Positions 1 to 14,300 of a stretch of DNA of 64,000 nucleotides are shown in pieces. The notes below the pieces were generated by a model. The model was not told the origin of the DNA. It did no database searches and saw only the letters and a program-made list of their open reading frames with translations. Each line of letters begins with the position of its first letter. The stretch's first letter is position 1. The translations under genes were made by a program, and so were the position numbers. This DNA is from Fistularia commersonii (lineage: Eukaryota > Chordata > Actinopteri > Syngnathiformes > Fistulariidae), in contig JBBMNZ010000014.1 of assembly GCA_037954325.1 (NCBI GenBank), positions 14,523,956-14,587,955 on the forward strand, read 5' to 3'.

Positions 1-2587
1 TGGATATTTAAAAAAAACAACAAAACCAAAAAGGCAATTTGTGAAGTGAAGTAAATTGTTTCGAACAAAATAGAATTGAATTGAACTGAATTTCTTATTA
101 TCTTTTTTTTATATTTAAAGATGCAACAACAAAACAAAGGACATGTGAAGTCAATTAATGAGAACAAAATAGAATCAAATAGAATTTATTCAGACAGGGA
201 CGATACAATTTAACAGTTAAATTACAAAGTATTTGACTGATCTCCCTTACAGACACTTTATAGCTATAGCTAATTTCAACTCTTGCCTCTAAAAAATGTT
301 CAACATGTCATTTCTATGGCATAAAACGCGATAAAAGGTCATCAACACTCCTGTAACAGAAGAAGGGTGAAGGATGTACCTGTTGAGAGGTGGACTTTTT
401 TTATTTTCAATTGGTCTTGTCTGACAGTCTGGGATGTATTAAAGAGTGGCAAGATCGAACAATTAAATGTTCACTGACATTGGTAGAATTCTTCTGTTTC
501 TTATTTATACGAATGGGTCTCTGCCAACTTTGTCACGCTCCTTAATGTAAAAGTGCCAAAGCACAAAGTATCCAACAGGTCTTAGAGCAGACAGGGCTTA
601 AAGCAAGTTATTCACTATGATAGCTATTGGAAACAATGCAAATTTCAGCAGTCTCGACTTCGGATTTACATGCTTGAACCACCTCATGCTTTATAATTGT
701 TTTTTTGTTCCCGCATTGAAATGGTGTGAATAGAGCATGCTGGCCTAACATCCAGAAATCCAGCCCTGATAGACTGTGCATCATTCCTCTGGCGTGAAAC
801 ATGGCTTAATTTGAGTGAAATCCCTGTGTGGTTCCTGGCACAATCATCACTTTAAATTCCTCAGCAGGGAGAAACTTAGAGACACTCTTTGCTGGACTTG
901 AACTAAAGGCCTTTCAGATATTCACATTCAGCCAACCACGTTGCCCCTTCCAGGCAAATCAGGGGGGCAGCCTGACCTAACAGTGAAAGAACCATATTGT
1001 CTGCATCATCTTGAGGCACATTCTGAACAAATGAGCTGGCCAAATTGTTCTAAAGGTTTTTTTTTTTTTGGATAAAATAGCAATAAAGTTTGACTCAAAT
1101 GGAATATGTCAGTTATCTGATGAATTTCATCTATGAGAATCAAATTGAAATAAATGTTATGTAATATGCAGGGTAGTATGCTCCAAAGGCTATTCATGTA
1201 ATCCTTTGAGGCAACCCCCAGCGAGATGATATCATTCCTGCTTTTGGAAATGTCAAAACCTGCAGGTCTCCTGCATTCCTTACAGACATGGTTATTTGGT
1301 TTAGCAGCATCGTGTTAAATTTTACAGGGGACATGATAACATAAGACATCCGACCTCACAGCATGATAAGGCAGAATTTTCTCTCGCACAAATACACTGC
1401 AGTGATTTATCACATAAATGCTGACTTTTAGTAGGCAGTTGCAAAACTTTACTTGAAGATTGAGTTTTCCCATCATAGGGATTCAAGAATAATTTCACAT
1501 TGTCCGATTGTCCCCAAAATAGCTTTGAAAGCCTTATGTTTACATCAAATAATATCTAAAGATAGAGCAGGAAGACAAATTTAAAGTTTCCTGTTTTGGC
1601 TTTATCCAGGCCATTGTTATTTACTCAGAGATGTCAAGTCAAATAGAATGAATGACTTGAATTAGGTTTCTATTATTGTAAATACAAGATGGTGGCAGAA
1701 GTGGATAAGTCTCCTGAATTCACCAACACAGTCCTGAATGGCCTATTACCGCATCATTACACATTCTTTTGGTCAGATTGGTTTAAGGTCCAGTTTAGCT
1801 GGTTGTATCCAAATTATTATTTGGTTTGCCACCAAAGAGGTTTTAAGGGATTATAAATTACTGTTTTCTATGACTATGTTGTATAACCGAAATCTCATTG
1901 TGGGTTCAAGCCTGGGTTTGCTAAATGTCCAACGCATACGGCAACAGCATGTTGTCTCTTTATATTTTTTTGAAAGTCTTGGCGCTACATCTCACCTTAC
2001 CCTTATTCTGACTGGTTATTCTCTTGCGCTGTCATGGGATGGGCGAGTTTGTTTCCACTGCAGGGTTTAGTCTGCAGCCATTGTTAATGCCCACTGGAAA
2101 TCTGAAATCAGCTGAGGGAAACCAAACACATGCACTGACAGAACTGCCGTAATGCTGACTGTGGGTCAACAGGCGTGTGTGTTATTTGTCTTTTCATCAC
2201 GCACCACATCATGCAGTTCAAGTGAGAGGCGTTTTAATCACCGGGTTCCTTCATTATACCTAACGTCCTCTTAACACAGCACTTTCTTAAGCATCCTTGC
2301 CTTCCACTCCCCTGCAGTTTCTCTGACTTGTCTCACTCTTGGCACGCCAGCGGGTCTCATGAGATTTTCCAGGTCCACAGTCCCAGTTCACAGAAAATTT
2401 AATTTGGTTCGGATCACTGCAGAGAAGACGAACACAAAGAGGGTAAAAAAGTATCAAAGAATTTGCTTATTGTTCTTTCACTTTCTGATTTGCAGTTCAG
2501 TTTTGATTTGCAGTTCAGTTTCTGTATAAATTCTGTTTAAAAACTTTTTACCCCCAGAAGATTTTGCCTTAAAAGCTCACTTAATGA
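1..2587. other. left flank, no gene recognised
   Basis: AT-rich sequence. Short open frames lack recognisable domains or splice context. The first 300 bp contain AATTG-rich low-complexity sequence and a stretch (about 170-240) that looks like a dispersed repeat end. Nothing else was recognised. Confidence 0.4.
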
Positions 2588-2894
2588 CAGTCCTCACTTA
2601 GTGACGTATTCAGTTAACAATGACTCGTAGTTACGACCGGCTTTGCGATTATACAAAAACACGCACGGAATGTGCAGTGGAGTTGTGAGTGAATATGCAT
2701 TGTAATCGCTTATCCCTGCTTCTAATTGGCCTATGTTTATGCAAATATAAACATTAAAGGAAAAAAAAGGTAAAGTAGCACGGTACAAATAGCGGATATG
2801 TACACAAATACTGTACGGTAGCACGGTAGAAACAGTGTTTTGCTTTACGACAACTCGCTTAATGACAGACCCCGTCGTTAAGCGAAGACCACTG
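2588..2894. mobile_element. probable TA-type (Tigger/mariner-like) MITE
   Basis: The left end (CAGTCCTCACTTAGTGACG) and the reverse complement of the right end (CAGTGGTCTTCGCTTAACG) are similar inverted termini starting CAGT. About 300 bp lie between them, with repeated ACGGTA and GCACGGTA motifs. No open frame is present, and a clean TA target duplication is not seen. The superfamily is inferred from the termini. Confidence 0.4.
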
Positions 2895-3854
2895 GTAATT
2901 TTTTCACAGTTGAAGGAACCACGGTGAACCCCTGAAGCTAAGGATGCTTGCGGGATTATAGGGTCCCACTATGCTGTCATAAAAACACCGGCCTTCGCTT
3001 GTATGAACAGACATCAATACTCCCCTGGAAAAAAAAGAAAAAAAATCACTATTATTGTTTCATTAAGTGCTAGTGGGAGACAGCGGACAGTGATGTCAGC
3101 TGAAGCACAGGGGCTTCACCATTACCTAGCTGTCTGGAATGGCTGGATTGTGTGTTTGGGTGTTGTAGGGCTCCAGTAAAATACGTTTTGTTTATTTTTG
3201 GACAAATTTTCTTCTTTCTACTCAATTTCTGGAATTTGGGAAAGCTGACAGCTCCAGTTGACGGATTGAGTGAGCTGTTTTGTCATCCCATTAGGATTAC
3301 GAATAAGATAGATTGGCATTTTTTCACCAAATGCATTCTTTTATGAAGTTGATTCACATTTTGTCATTTTCAGAAACCTGAAGGTGTAACTCCCTGTGGG
3401 TAAAGCAGTTAATTAAGTTAGGTGAAGGCACATTTACTCTCAGAACTGAATTTCTCATATTTATCTGTAGTTTTCACTCCTGTCTCTTCAACTGAAGGCC
3501 AAAGTGAAGCCTTTTTTTAGAAGTTAAACCTTTATATAGTAGTGCATAACATATGAACTTCTGATGGCATGTTAATCTTTGTAGAAATCCATTTTATTGC
3601 AAATTTCTCAACTGGAACATTTGTTAATTAGTTTTTATAATGTATGAATCTAGTTCAAAAACAAACAACTATGTATTTTTTCGTATGATTGATTTAAAGC
3701 TCAAGTCTCAAATAGAAAATGGAAATTGAACCCAATTCCTTAACTCTTTTTATATACAGCTTCTTCTGTAATCTTGTTTCAACCAGCTTTTACTGATACA
3801 CTTATTTTGTGGATGTTGTTGAAATGAAAAAATGAAAATTAAATGAAAACAAAT
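2895..3854. other. noncoding, nothing recognised
   Basis: No exon, repeat family or RNA gene was recognised here. An open frame at 3152-3346 is hydrophobic and AT-rich, with no supporting context. Confidence 0.4.
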
Positions 3855-3912
3855 TGGCAGTGGCACGGTGGTGAAGTGGTTAGCGCTTTGGCCTCACAGC
3901 ATAAAGGACTCC
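3855..3912 (+). mobile_element. DANA/Mermaid-like SINE, 5' head fragment
   Basis: It matches the head seen in the longer copies of the window (GGCACGGTGGTG, then GGTTAGCGCTTTGGCCTCACAGC) and then breaks off into unrelated sequence. Confidence 0.65.
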
Positions 3913-4101
3913 AATGAAAGTTAAATTGGAAACAAATTAAAACATGTCAATAAGTGACAGTCTTTGTGACTGATGGGTGCGAACAAAATAGTCCGGCTTG
4001 TCAGCGGTTTGTTTGTTTGTGATTTTTCAGGATCCCTTTGTTATAGTCAAATTTTTATAAATCTATTTTCACTTTGCTTGTAACATGAGGGGGCCAGGTT
4101 T

Positions 4102-4205
4102 ATGGTTTATTATTCTGCAAGCCACCAGGGGGGAATGAAGATCTTTTGGCTTCTCTTTTGGAGAGGAGTCATGTCTTCCTTTCATTATATACAGTTTATG
4201 GTATC
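4102..4205 (+). repeat. dispersed fish repeat with a CCACCAGGGGG core
   Basis: It contains GCCACCAGGGGGG, then CTTTTGGCTTCTCTTTTGGAG, then GTCATGTCTTCC and ATATACAGTTTATGG. This order is familiar from an abundant repeat in many teleost genomes. Its class is not known to me. The core at 4122-4132 resembles the CTCF motif. A partial second copy is at 36270-36330. Confidence 0.5.
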
Positions 4206-5908
4206 AACGTGCTTCGCCTTCTTCCTCTTCGTTCTTATTTCTCTTCCACATCTGATCCTGCTTTTTCAATATGATCGCCTGAAAAACACCCCTTTTTCTA
4301 CCATTGTGCAACCAACCGGAAATTTGAAATGTCAATGCTGTATCTGTTTGACGATAGCATTTTGTAGTAGAAACAAATGAAAGGGCTTTCTCCCTGTGAG
4401 GCATTGCAGAGTCGCCGTCTGCTCTGACTGTATAAGGAAGGCTTGCTTCAGCAGCCTAAAATGAGCACAGTGGTGAAAGAGGAACTGTGGGTGTGCTGCT
4501 CCCAGGAGGAGCGCCAGATTAGGTGAAGTCAGAACCAAATATTAGGGGGCTCTCTTGACCAAAACAAAAAAAACATGCCTTCATAATGAGATCACTCCAG
4601 GAGTCTGCCTTACATATCCTTGGCCCTTTCGGGCTTTAGAAGAGAAAAAGTTGACTCCAGACCAAAGGAGTCTCAGTACACTATAACCTGCTTATGTAAG
4701 AGCTCACGACCCGGGCCAAGACCGAGAGTTTGATGCTTTAAGAGAGCTGTGATCAAATTATAATCTGAATTCATTTCCTCCCACTCAGTTTGTGTCTCTC
4801 ACATTCTTTTGAAGTTGTCCCTCATCATGTCAAACCGAAGACTTGTTTACACAGTGTGATTAGAGAGGACATTGACCAGAGGAGGGTTTAGTGTTGCCTC
4901 AGTTTCTCTGAGTTGCTTCTATACTATCTGCTCCTGCTGTCATGTCAAGGTAATCATCAGGGTTTGTAAATGTTTGCCAGAAATGATAAAATAGCACAGT
5001 TTCGACTCGTTCTCTATCCGGTACAGCTGCACTGTATCTGGTGAAGTTGTTAATAATTACATGTCTTGTGAACGGAATGGTCTCATTATTTACAAAGCCG
5101 CCTTCAAAGGTCAGGTGTAGACACTTTAATGTAACCCACCTCCAGTACGGCACCTCATCACTGTCGTGTGTCACGGAGCGCTCCAGTAATCTTGTGATGG
5201 ATGACCTTTAGCAGCATTTTATAACACTCCAACCCCAAGCGGTCGAGAGACAAAGGCTGGATTCCCGGTAGCAGCTGATTGGTTGAAGGCCTTTTTTGGT
5301 CATATCACAGCTATCCAAAGCCAAATAAGCCAGCTAAACTCAGCACTGCGCTGTGAAACTGCCGCTCCAGCTACCGCTGACAAAATTCATCGGCATGCGC
5401 AGACTGAAAGGGGTTGTTGCAGAGATTTGGATGGAATAAATAGTTTAGATCTAGATGATTAAATTGAAATTTGAAAAGCATTAGATTGTTTTCCCAAGAC
5501 ATGCTTATTTCCTTTTGTGTATCTTGGGTAATGTCTTTGGCACTTCAGTGGTCCTTTGTCGTTCACAGACACAAGGGGGAGTGAAGCGTTGATTTGAAGA
5601 GCTAAATGGCTTTCAAATGAAGAAAAAGTGGTATCGTCAAATAAAGTTGTTAGTGCATTTATCGTAATATCACATTCTCACTGTTAGCGACACAGAGTTG
5701 CTCTGTGGTTCTATATGCAATAAGATCAACATATAACTCAATGCACATCATCGATTCAAAGTCATAGAAATCAATTTGAAAAAAATGAACTACTTCTGTC
5801 CGGTTTTATCTCACCCGTCACAACAAACACCTCTTTGTTTCTTTTTTAAGACATAAACAAATTTATCAATGAAATATGTCACTGTCTTTACGACTTATCT
5901 AGCATTCA
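4206..5908. other. noncoding, nothing recognised
   Basis: Overlapping short open frames occur on both strands (4204-4538, 4899-5174), but none has a domain, splice context or coding bias I can support. Confidence 0.4.
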
Positions 5909-6234
5909 GCTTAGGAGGGGCTGTATCCTATCTTAGCATTGAGCCAGAGGCGGGGTTGACCCTTGACCTATTGTCAGTTGATCACAGGGCCGCATAAAGA
6001 GACATACAACTATTCGCTCGTTCATTCACGCACATCTTGGCAATTTAAGGTCTCCAGTGAACCCACTGCATATTTATTGGAATGTGGGAGGAAACCAGAG
6101 AATCCGGGGGAAACCAACCCATGCAGACACGGGGAGAACATGCAAACGCCACACAGAAAAGCCCCCATGGTGGAATCCAGCCAGGGAACTCTTACTGTGA
6201 GGTTGAAGCTGTAACAACCACTTTGCTATCTCAC
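5909..6234 (-). mobile_element. DANA/Mermaid-like SINE, near full length
   Basis: Reading the minus strand gives the SINE order: head with CCTCACAGTAAGAGTTCC, a body with TTTGCATGTTCTCCCCGTG and GGTTTCCTCCCACATTCC, then the tail with ACCCCGCCTCTGGCTCAATG. It is diverged but collinear with the plus-strand copies elsewhere in the window. Confidence 0.75.
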
Positions 6235-6473
6235 TGATACTTATATTCATATTTCTTGGTAATAGACAAACTGTTTTATAGAAAATAAGCATAATTGGGG
6301 ACATCACTAAACCGATTAAAGCAGCTAAATTGACGAATAAAAGGAAACAATACAAAAAAAAAGCATCAGGATCCAAGGAAATGCATATGCTCCCACCATA
6401 CAATACCAAATTCATGCCTGTTAATCGATAATTTTTGAATTATAACCATCAAGGAACGGGAAGGTTTCTTTGT

Positions 6474-6572
6474 CCATACGTGGCCCTTGTGACTGCTCCA
6501 ATGTGAAACCTACCTCTTGCCCGGTGACAGTTGGGATAGGCTCCGGCCTCCCTGCTGACCTAACAAGCCCTG
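6474..6572 (+). mobile_element. DANA/Mermaid-like SINE, 3' fragment
   Basis: It retains only the tail region (GTGGCCCTTGTGACTG, CCTCTTGCCCGGTGACAG, TGGGATAGGCTCCGGCC), about 240 bp from the inverted copy at 5909-6234. Confidence 0.6.
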
Positions 6573-9500
6573 TAATTTCATAAGGAAATCTTAATTTTTA
6601 AAACCACAAATTGGATGGAAAATAATCAAATCCGTTATTCTTGGCAAACAGCAGTTCTGAAATACTCCTGATATGATATGAAGTCAGTAGGAAGGTAGAA
6701 TAATGTTGCAGTCAGGCTAGACGGACTGCAGGAACATTTCAATATTTCAACAAAAAAGAAAATTACAGGAGCTGTGAGTGGCAACTGAGATCGACAGATT
6801 CAGGCCCCATCTGGTTATTGTAGGTTTTTAACCTTTTGCCCTAATTTTTTTTCTTGGTCTGTTGTTATACAGTTAACATCACCTTTAAAAAAACAGAACA
6901 TTTCATTTACTTGTGGCTGTAAAAAATCATTGTGTAGCCGTTCAGTTCCTCTTGCCCACAGCAGAAAGTAGACATATAAGAGAACCGTGAGGTTCTGCGC
7001 TACAGTTGTTGAAATCAAGTATATCCTGAATAACACTCAAGACAATAAAGGAACAAAAAGTGGCACTTCCTTTCTCTTGGTCCTTGTTAAAAGTTGCCCC
7101 CGTGGAGAGCGGAATTCAGCTAAGAATACAATGAAAAAACAGTATTAAATGGATGTTAAACATGAGATGTTGAATAATGTTAATATCTGAGCACACCTGG
7201 AAGCCCATATTATATAGTTCTCTATTTTTCTGGAGTAGACTCTGGCACTAAGATTGGCTTGAAGATGTTTGCTTTTTGAGTCTCCACCTTATGAGATAAG
7301 AAGCTGTTCTGCATGATCGCTTTGCACGGGACAGTGATGGTTTTGTCATCTGTTTACCGGTAGGTGATATGTGATGATAGACGGCGACTACCGTCTCCCC
7401 TCTAGGCTAGTCGCCCGTTGTTAATGCGATTCCTTTGTTTTTTATGTTAAACCCAAACAAACTCCCTCTGGCAGTATTTACTACATTTTCTAACCATGGC
7501 AACTGGAAACACCCAAGACATAACTACATGAATGAACCTCGACTTTGGCTCCTGGATATAAAGTACAATCAGCAGCCAGGGAGATTAATGGCTGCCCCCT
7601 CTCTTTCAATAACCCCTTTAAACCTCCTGTGTAAACAATGATGTCAGATGGGCATCCTGTAGCTTGTTCTTCCCTGGGAATAAAGAGGCAGGTAAATGGT
7701 TGAAGGAGGAGTACCTCTTCATGAATGGAGGAAAAACAAACTGTAATGAGTGTTTGTATGAGGGATGTAACCCAACACTGTCAGTCTAATCTCTCTAACA
7801 TCAACAACTGCAAAGTCTCACAACTGAAGGTCAAACCTACTGTGCCCACATCCCCTGGTTCTGTTGAAAAAGAAAGATCGGAGAAGATGCGCCACAACTT
7901 TAAACATTTAGTAATGATGTCCTCTACATGTAAATTAATATCGTATGGAAAACCCACACACCGTTTATGGCAGTCCATCCGGAACAAACAAGATTGTTTT
8001 AGTGCCGTGCAAGGAGACACAAAATTAAAGCAAACCAAAAAAAGAATTAATTAACAAAACCTGTCGGAGGTTTCGTTATTGCAAATTTCAAACATTTTTA
8101 TATCTAATCCTTTGAAATTCCATTTATGTCCTGTTAGTTTCAAAATTTTAAAGGATAAATATGTATTCTCTACTTGGAACTTGACAGACAAGATAGATTT
8201 TTTTTCCCTTGTACTCATTCAGCTTTTAGGAGCATACACGGGACCGAATGAAAAAAACAAAGCAAAAAAAAAAACCTATGAATTATAGCTGAGTTTGAAA
8301 GATAACATGTATCCTAACTGTTTTCTCTGTTACCATAGACACTCCATCTTAGCAGTCAATGAGGGTGACTAGACTGAGTGCTAGACTGAGAGCTTCTGAG
8401 TCAGAAGTCCTCCACGTGGAAAATGTCTATTGTCCAGCAGTTGTGTGGTCGGAGCCAGATAAATTTGTAACTCCTTCCTCTCCCTGTAGGTTTTTAATCA
8501 CAGACGTTTTGGATGGTATAACATACTGTAGCTCCCGCATGCTGAGCCAGCTTATTTTGAGCCAGCTTATTCTTGGTCTGCACCACACTGAACAGCATCC
8601 AGTTGGTCTTTGGCTACAAGTCATTCAGGGACACCACCGCTGCTGTACTACTACTAAATCAAAAGGTATCAAACATTTGCAAACAAATTATTCATGTTAT
8701 TGTGTCTGTTTTTTTTAGTGCAATGAATTTATCTAAGACTGCTTGTAAAAAAAAAAAGATTGTATATGCAAATCAACTCATAGATTGGCATGCTTGTATC
8801 ACAAAACAACAGCAGATAACCACAGAAATCTCTTGACATTCCAAGCCAACCTTTGTGGGAGTAATTAATGATGATTCATCTGAAATCCCGATGCTCTTTC
8901 AAAACTTAATCACCCTCTTAAATCCATCTGTCCTTGAAACCAATTAGAGAAAAACCCCGGCGGTTTCAGTCTGGAGTCACAGCCCATGTGTCCCGTGTTC
9001 TCGTTCTTTATCCTGTTTACTCAGATTTAGATTTCAGCGGACAAAACCTTCGTCAAGATCATGTTACCGAGACCTTTTGTCTTCTCACAGGGTGCAGGAA
9101 AATGAGGTCTGAAGGTGTGTCTGTGTGCTTGCCCATGTTTGTGTCGCTTATGTTGTTTTGAAAGAGGGCCGTGCTAACGTTTGGAACACTTTACAGGCAG
9201 ACTCCCTTCCTGTGATGGAATTCCTCTCATCAGAAAACAAATTTCCCAAACCCTCCCTATAATTAGAGCCCCTTTTCTAAACAGCAGCTCAGTAAATGGA
9301 TTATCTTCGGTTAAATAAAAAACAAAAATTGTGAGGAAACAAGCCTGTCTATTGTCTAATTGTTTATGCTTTCTGCGTTGATTAATCAAAATCAGACAGT
9401 GGTTTGGACAGTTTCGATGCCTTTAGGAAATATGAAGCTTAATATGTCAAGCTTTTCACATTACAGATGTTTTAAGTCATCTAAGTCAAGCATAGATACT

Positions 9501-9802
9501 AGATTTACAAACAAGAGCATAGATTAATTCTTAGATCTTTTTCCACCAAATGTAATTTGATTTCATCATATTTTTTTAATCGTGGGCATCATTACAGACA
9601 CAATTTGTGAGAGATATTAAAGAAAAATAAATTACCAGCTTCATCTGATCCTCATTTGCAATCTAGTTTCACATCCCACAATATAAAAAGGCTGGGGGAG
9701 TCATTTTTATACAGGTCAGGGTAATGTGATTCTGAACATCCTGCGCCTCACAACAATAATTTGACTGCTTGTGTTTTGAATAAATGAAGGATGGTACATG
9801 CT

Positions 9803-9816
9803 GTTGCTAAGGCAAC
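9803..9816. promoter_or_regulatory. perfect RFX X-box-like palindrome
   Basis: GTTGCTAAGGCAAC fits the RFX X-box pattern GTTGCY-NN-RGCAAC with both half-sites complete. No gene start was recognised nearby, so a target is unknown. Confidence 0.4.
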
Positions 9817-11255
9817 ACAAAACAATTCTGCCTTTTAGGTCATGGGAGTCAACTGTGGGGGGAGCGTCATTTGGGGAAGCCACATTGAGTATTCATTTAT
9901 TTATTTGCATCCAAATTGGAACAAAGAGCATACTTTTACAGTTTAATTCCTCTATGTAAAACGGTATTTGTTCTAGATGTGTTTGGATAGATGTTTTTTT
10001 CTGCATGGTAGCTGAATGGAAAGGTTTGTATTTATTTAACAATTTTATTTATCCGCGGCTTTTTTCTTTTCAGGTTTTCCTTCTGGTCCTCTCGGTCCAG
10101 AGCACCACAGTCCCATGGGGTGGTTTTAATCATTCACCCTTCACTCTGGAATGTGAGTTACTCATTCAATGAATGCCAAGGTTAATGATTGTGCTCATTC
10201 ACTCAAGAGTTTCTGTGAGTTAAAAAACACCTCGGGTGAAAGACTAAAAAACATATTTATAAAAAGATGTTTCTTAATTTCAAGTAAAGTTTCACCAATT
10301 GTTGGATGTGGCTTTGGAAGATCTTTCTGCAAGTGTGGATTCAGTGCTGTATTTTTAGCGGAGCAGAGATGGTAATCATCCTTCTCTTTCTGGCGCGCAG
10401 TTCACCCCTTTCTGGTCACTACGTTTTTTCGGTTACTTTCCACGGAAGGAGATGTATGAGTCACTCAATAAGTTAAGCCAATTCGGCTCCACGGTGCGGC
10501 AGGCTCGACTTAGATTTCCAGCTCTCTGCCTGCACACACGTGGAAAAAAAGAGAATGGGAAGAGAAAATGGCGCCTGACGACTGGCGCCTCGCCGAGCTC
10601 TGTTCTTACTTAATCTGCCCTCTGCACCTCCTCCACATCATCATGCTCCCACATTGCTCTTTCCCCTCTGTTCACCTCCTGTTATTTTTCGTATTCATCT
10701 TCTTCACCCCTCCACCTTCGCTCCTTTCCCCACCCCATTACATGGCCACCACCCTTGACCTTGACATCAGGAAACAATTATACACTGTATATTATGTAAA
10801 ACTTAAAATCACTGACAAAACAAGAAGCCGTTGAGAGTGAAAACACTATTTGTGAGTCAACTACCTCACAGGGCTTGAAATGATACCCCTTGTCCTTGAA
10901 AGTGTATCAGGCTGAATTGAAACCTATTACACCAGATAATAAATATTAAGAAGTTCAAATCAGGTTAGGGTGCAATATTCACATTGTAACTAAACCTTGT
11001 GTTATCACTGACAAGTTTAGCCATTATATACATTTTCTCCATTTTCTTCTTACAAAGAAATCACTACTCTAGGGTCCGAATCTCCAAGCCGATGGTGGAT
11101 GAGGCCAGTTATATTGGCGGTTAAGTTGTATACAGGGACTGGAGAGACTGCAGGACTGTTTATTGGTCATAGTGAGTCACTTTTATTCACAGGAGTAAAC
11201 ACATGATAAGGCATGGGAAGTACATTTTGCACACAAAACAGGAGGTGAAAACAGC

Positions 11256-11325
11256 TAAAAATGATTTGGGAAATAATAAAAATGATGTGGGAAATAGTAA
11301 CTAAGGTGTGGGAAGTAGTAACTAT
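11256..11325. repeat. degenerate tandem repeat, about 3 units of 21-24 bp
   Basis: Three adjacent variants of AATGATGTGGGAAATAGTAA follow one another with substitutions and small length changes. Confidence 0.5.
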
Positions 11326-14300
11326 CAGAAAGGCTGTTGCAGGACGGTGAGAGTGTAATATATGTTTGTATCAGTGGGTGTTGGTGATTACGATGCAATA
11401 GGAATGTGTCTCATGTGAGAGGAGAGGAAAAGTTCAGGGAAATCAGAGAAAATAGAATGGTTACAGAATATTATCAAACAGATACAAGTAAGAAACTAAA
11501 TACCTTCCAGAAATCGTCCTACCAGATCCCATCCTGTCTTTCATGTGAGGGTTTAGGAAGCAAGTAGATTAAACCCGATATTCATGATTTATAATTTCTC
11601 AGTTTGGGGATCAATAATGTGCATTCTACTCTATTCTTTTCTTTTGAAAAGAATGCAAGCACTCAATGAGGCGCTCTATGTAACACCTGCTCCATGTAAA
11701 GATAAACTGAGTTGGGATATAATTGTGGCACATGTTCAAAGTTATGGAGATGCAATAAAAAATCACATCATAAAAACAGAGTGGAATATAACATATTAAT
11801 TCACCTTTAAATTGAATGGTTTTCCACTACAACCCTCCACTGAGGTTCTAGATTTTTTTTCATCATGTATGTAAGCGTATAAGTATATACATATATTTTT
11901 TTTTTCTCAGTTATTATTTGATGCTGCAGTAGTATTCTCACAACAAGTTCACGTCTGTAATTTTGTCTCATGTCGGTGAGTCAGTCACCAGTGTTGGAAA
12001 TTTCTGAAACGAAACTTTCACTCAGTTGAGTTTCCACAACATATTTAATCAATCCTTTGACTTTTTTCCCCTACTGGTTCTTCTACTTCCTGTCACCATT
12101 TCTCATGAATACTTAATATGACAAGTGCACAACCAGACGTGAACATGCACACACCTATCCTCCATGTTGTAACATGTCGGGGGGACACCGATAGGAGAGT
12201 TTTCTCAGCAGCCTTTGTTCCGCCAGTCAGAACTTTTGCTGGCCTCCTGTAGTTTAACACTTGAAAGCGCTATGCTTTATGTGGTTGTCCTCTACAGGTG
12301 CACATGAAATACTAACCACCGCACTTTCACATGACGGGAGGAAAGAATGTGGGGGCGTTGTGTTTGCTGACTTTATTACTCTTTTTCCCTCATGCAACCC
12401 TGGCCTGTACAGTTTGTTGAGAGTGCAGGATGAATCAGTCGCCTTGAACGGACCCAGCAGATTTGTTGGGCGGGGGAAAAGAATGGAGAGTGTTTCCAAG
12501 GGTGGATGTATGTATGTAGGGAGTTACGGATGATTCATGAGTTATTTTTTTCATAATTTATCTTGGAGAACAGGGGAGGGATAGTGGTTGTGTTGTTATG
12601 ATTGACAAAAAAGCTATGTCTATCAAACTGAGAAAAAAGCCAGAGGAGGGTATTTGTACTCCGGATGATGCAACATGAGTGTAACACTTGCAGTATGAGA
12701 ACATATTGAACACTTCATATGATTTTCCCACATTTCTCTGGTTCTACCATGTGTAAGATTTGCCCACTGGAAGACATCCAAGCAAAATCACGTGCAAGGA
12801 AAATGGCAATTAAGTTTTATCTTGGTACAAAAGATTTGACAACTGTAGTCGGGCATTTTAGCCTGATATAAGGGGTTACATCAAATTACATTGACCTCTG
12901 AAAAGTGCGACCAACAGATTAAGTTAAGGTATGAACAAAGGAGTGCATGCACAAAGCAGAGAAACACCGTTGTGTTCACACACTGTACTTGTGTCGCTAA
13001 ACATAATATCAAGACACAATGAGGGGCAACATTATGCCCGCATGTTTAGTCTGTAGGTGAGCAAAATGTCTACAATCACTGTGTGCTTGCTGCGAAATTT
13101 CTCAGTGAAAGGAGCTATTGATTTAGTTGCTGTATAATCTTATTTCACTGGCTTAATATATGTCAAATAAAATATTCCTACACTTTTTCAAGTATTGATA
13201 TTTATTTATCACCCCTTCATCTAGTGTTTAAATTGAATACATGGATAAATAAATAAGGTTTGGAATTATATTGAAAAAATTGCCAATGATAATCTAAAGC
13301 AATACCCCAGGAGGGTGTAACATTCAGGGGAAGAAAATCCTCAGGGCCTCCTGAGCAGACAATACAGCTGCACAGCGAGGTCTTTGAGGGCCCCAGGAGG
13401 GGAGAAGCTGAAGGCCTGCAGTCCTGTTTTAGTTTATATCTGCTTTCCCATCTGTGCTCTGCATGCCTATCCATCGCTGCTTTTCAACTCTCCCTGAGGA
13501 ATCTCCTATCCCCGTGCCTGTCTACTGTTTTCTAGCCCGGCCAGAATCTTTTGTTTATTTGCAAATTAGACTGGATGGGTAGAATCAGGCACCAAATAAG
13601 CAAATGAGAAAGCTTTCGCTCTTAATCCCTGTGAGCACACAACATACAAATAACGTATATCATACTGGAACATATACTTTTGTAGCGTGAATAACTTTAT
13701 TGTCTTCATTATTTTATTTTACTCTATTGACCCCCAAAGGGGAAATAAAGAAATGATAATGGCACATCTGAAAATATGGCGCCACTGTCAGCATGTATAG
13801 CGAGAACGGCAAAACTAATTTCAGCGTAAACATTAACAAGACTTGTGATTCCTGTTTTGTCATTAACTACCTACCTCGACAAACAAGTGTGCTTTACATA
13901 TCCTGGAGGTTATGTGTAATATCAATATCATATCATTATATTATGACCACAAAAGGAAAGTCACCTGCAGCCTGGATCATCTTGCGCTCCGTCAAGCTCT
14001 CCCACAAACTACTGGATCTCACTGTGGCTGATTTGGCAGCTGGAACCGATCACAGCTCCTGGACAATTGCTCTACCTCAGCCAGGAACATGGCTATAAAT
14101 AAAAAAGTCTTCCAGAAGCTTCTCTTGGCTTATTTCTGTTACAAATATGCACTCAGCCTATTTTCAACTTAAGCCAAGACAGAGCAAGTCAAGAAGTTGG
14201 AATGTCAAGAAACAGTGTGAATATCCGATCAAAATGTCAAACTGAGAGACCATGACTAACTCTCAATTATGTCAGATTTCATTAGCTCCGAAATTTCGGA

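Noticed and set aside
4899..5174. 91-aa minus-strand open frame
   Set aside because: No recognisable domain, no flanking splice signals and no conserved context.
13716..13750. LINE-tail-like CTCTATTGACCCCCAAAGGGG
   Set aside because: It is too short and lacks an adjoining ORF relic, so it is not called as an element.
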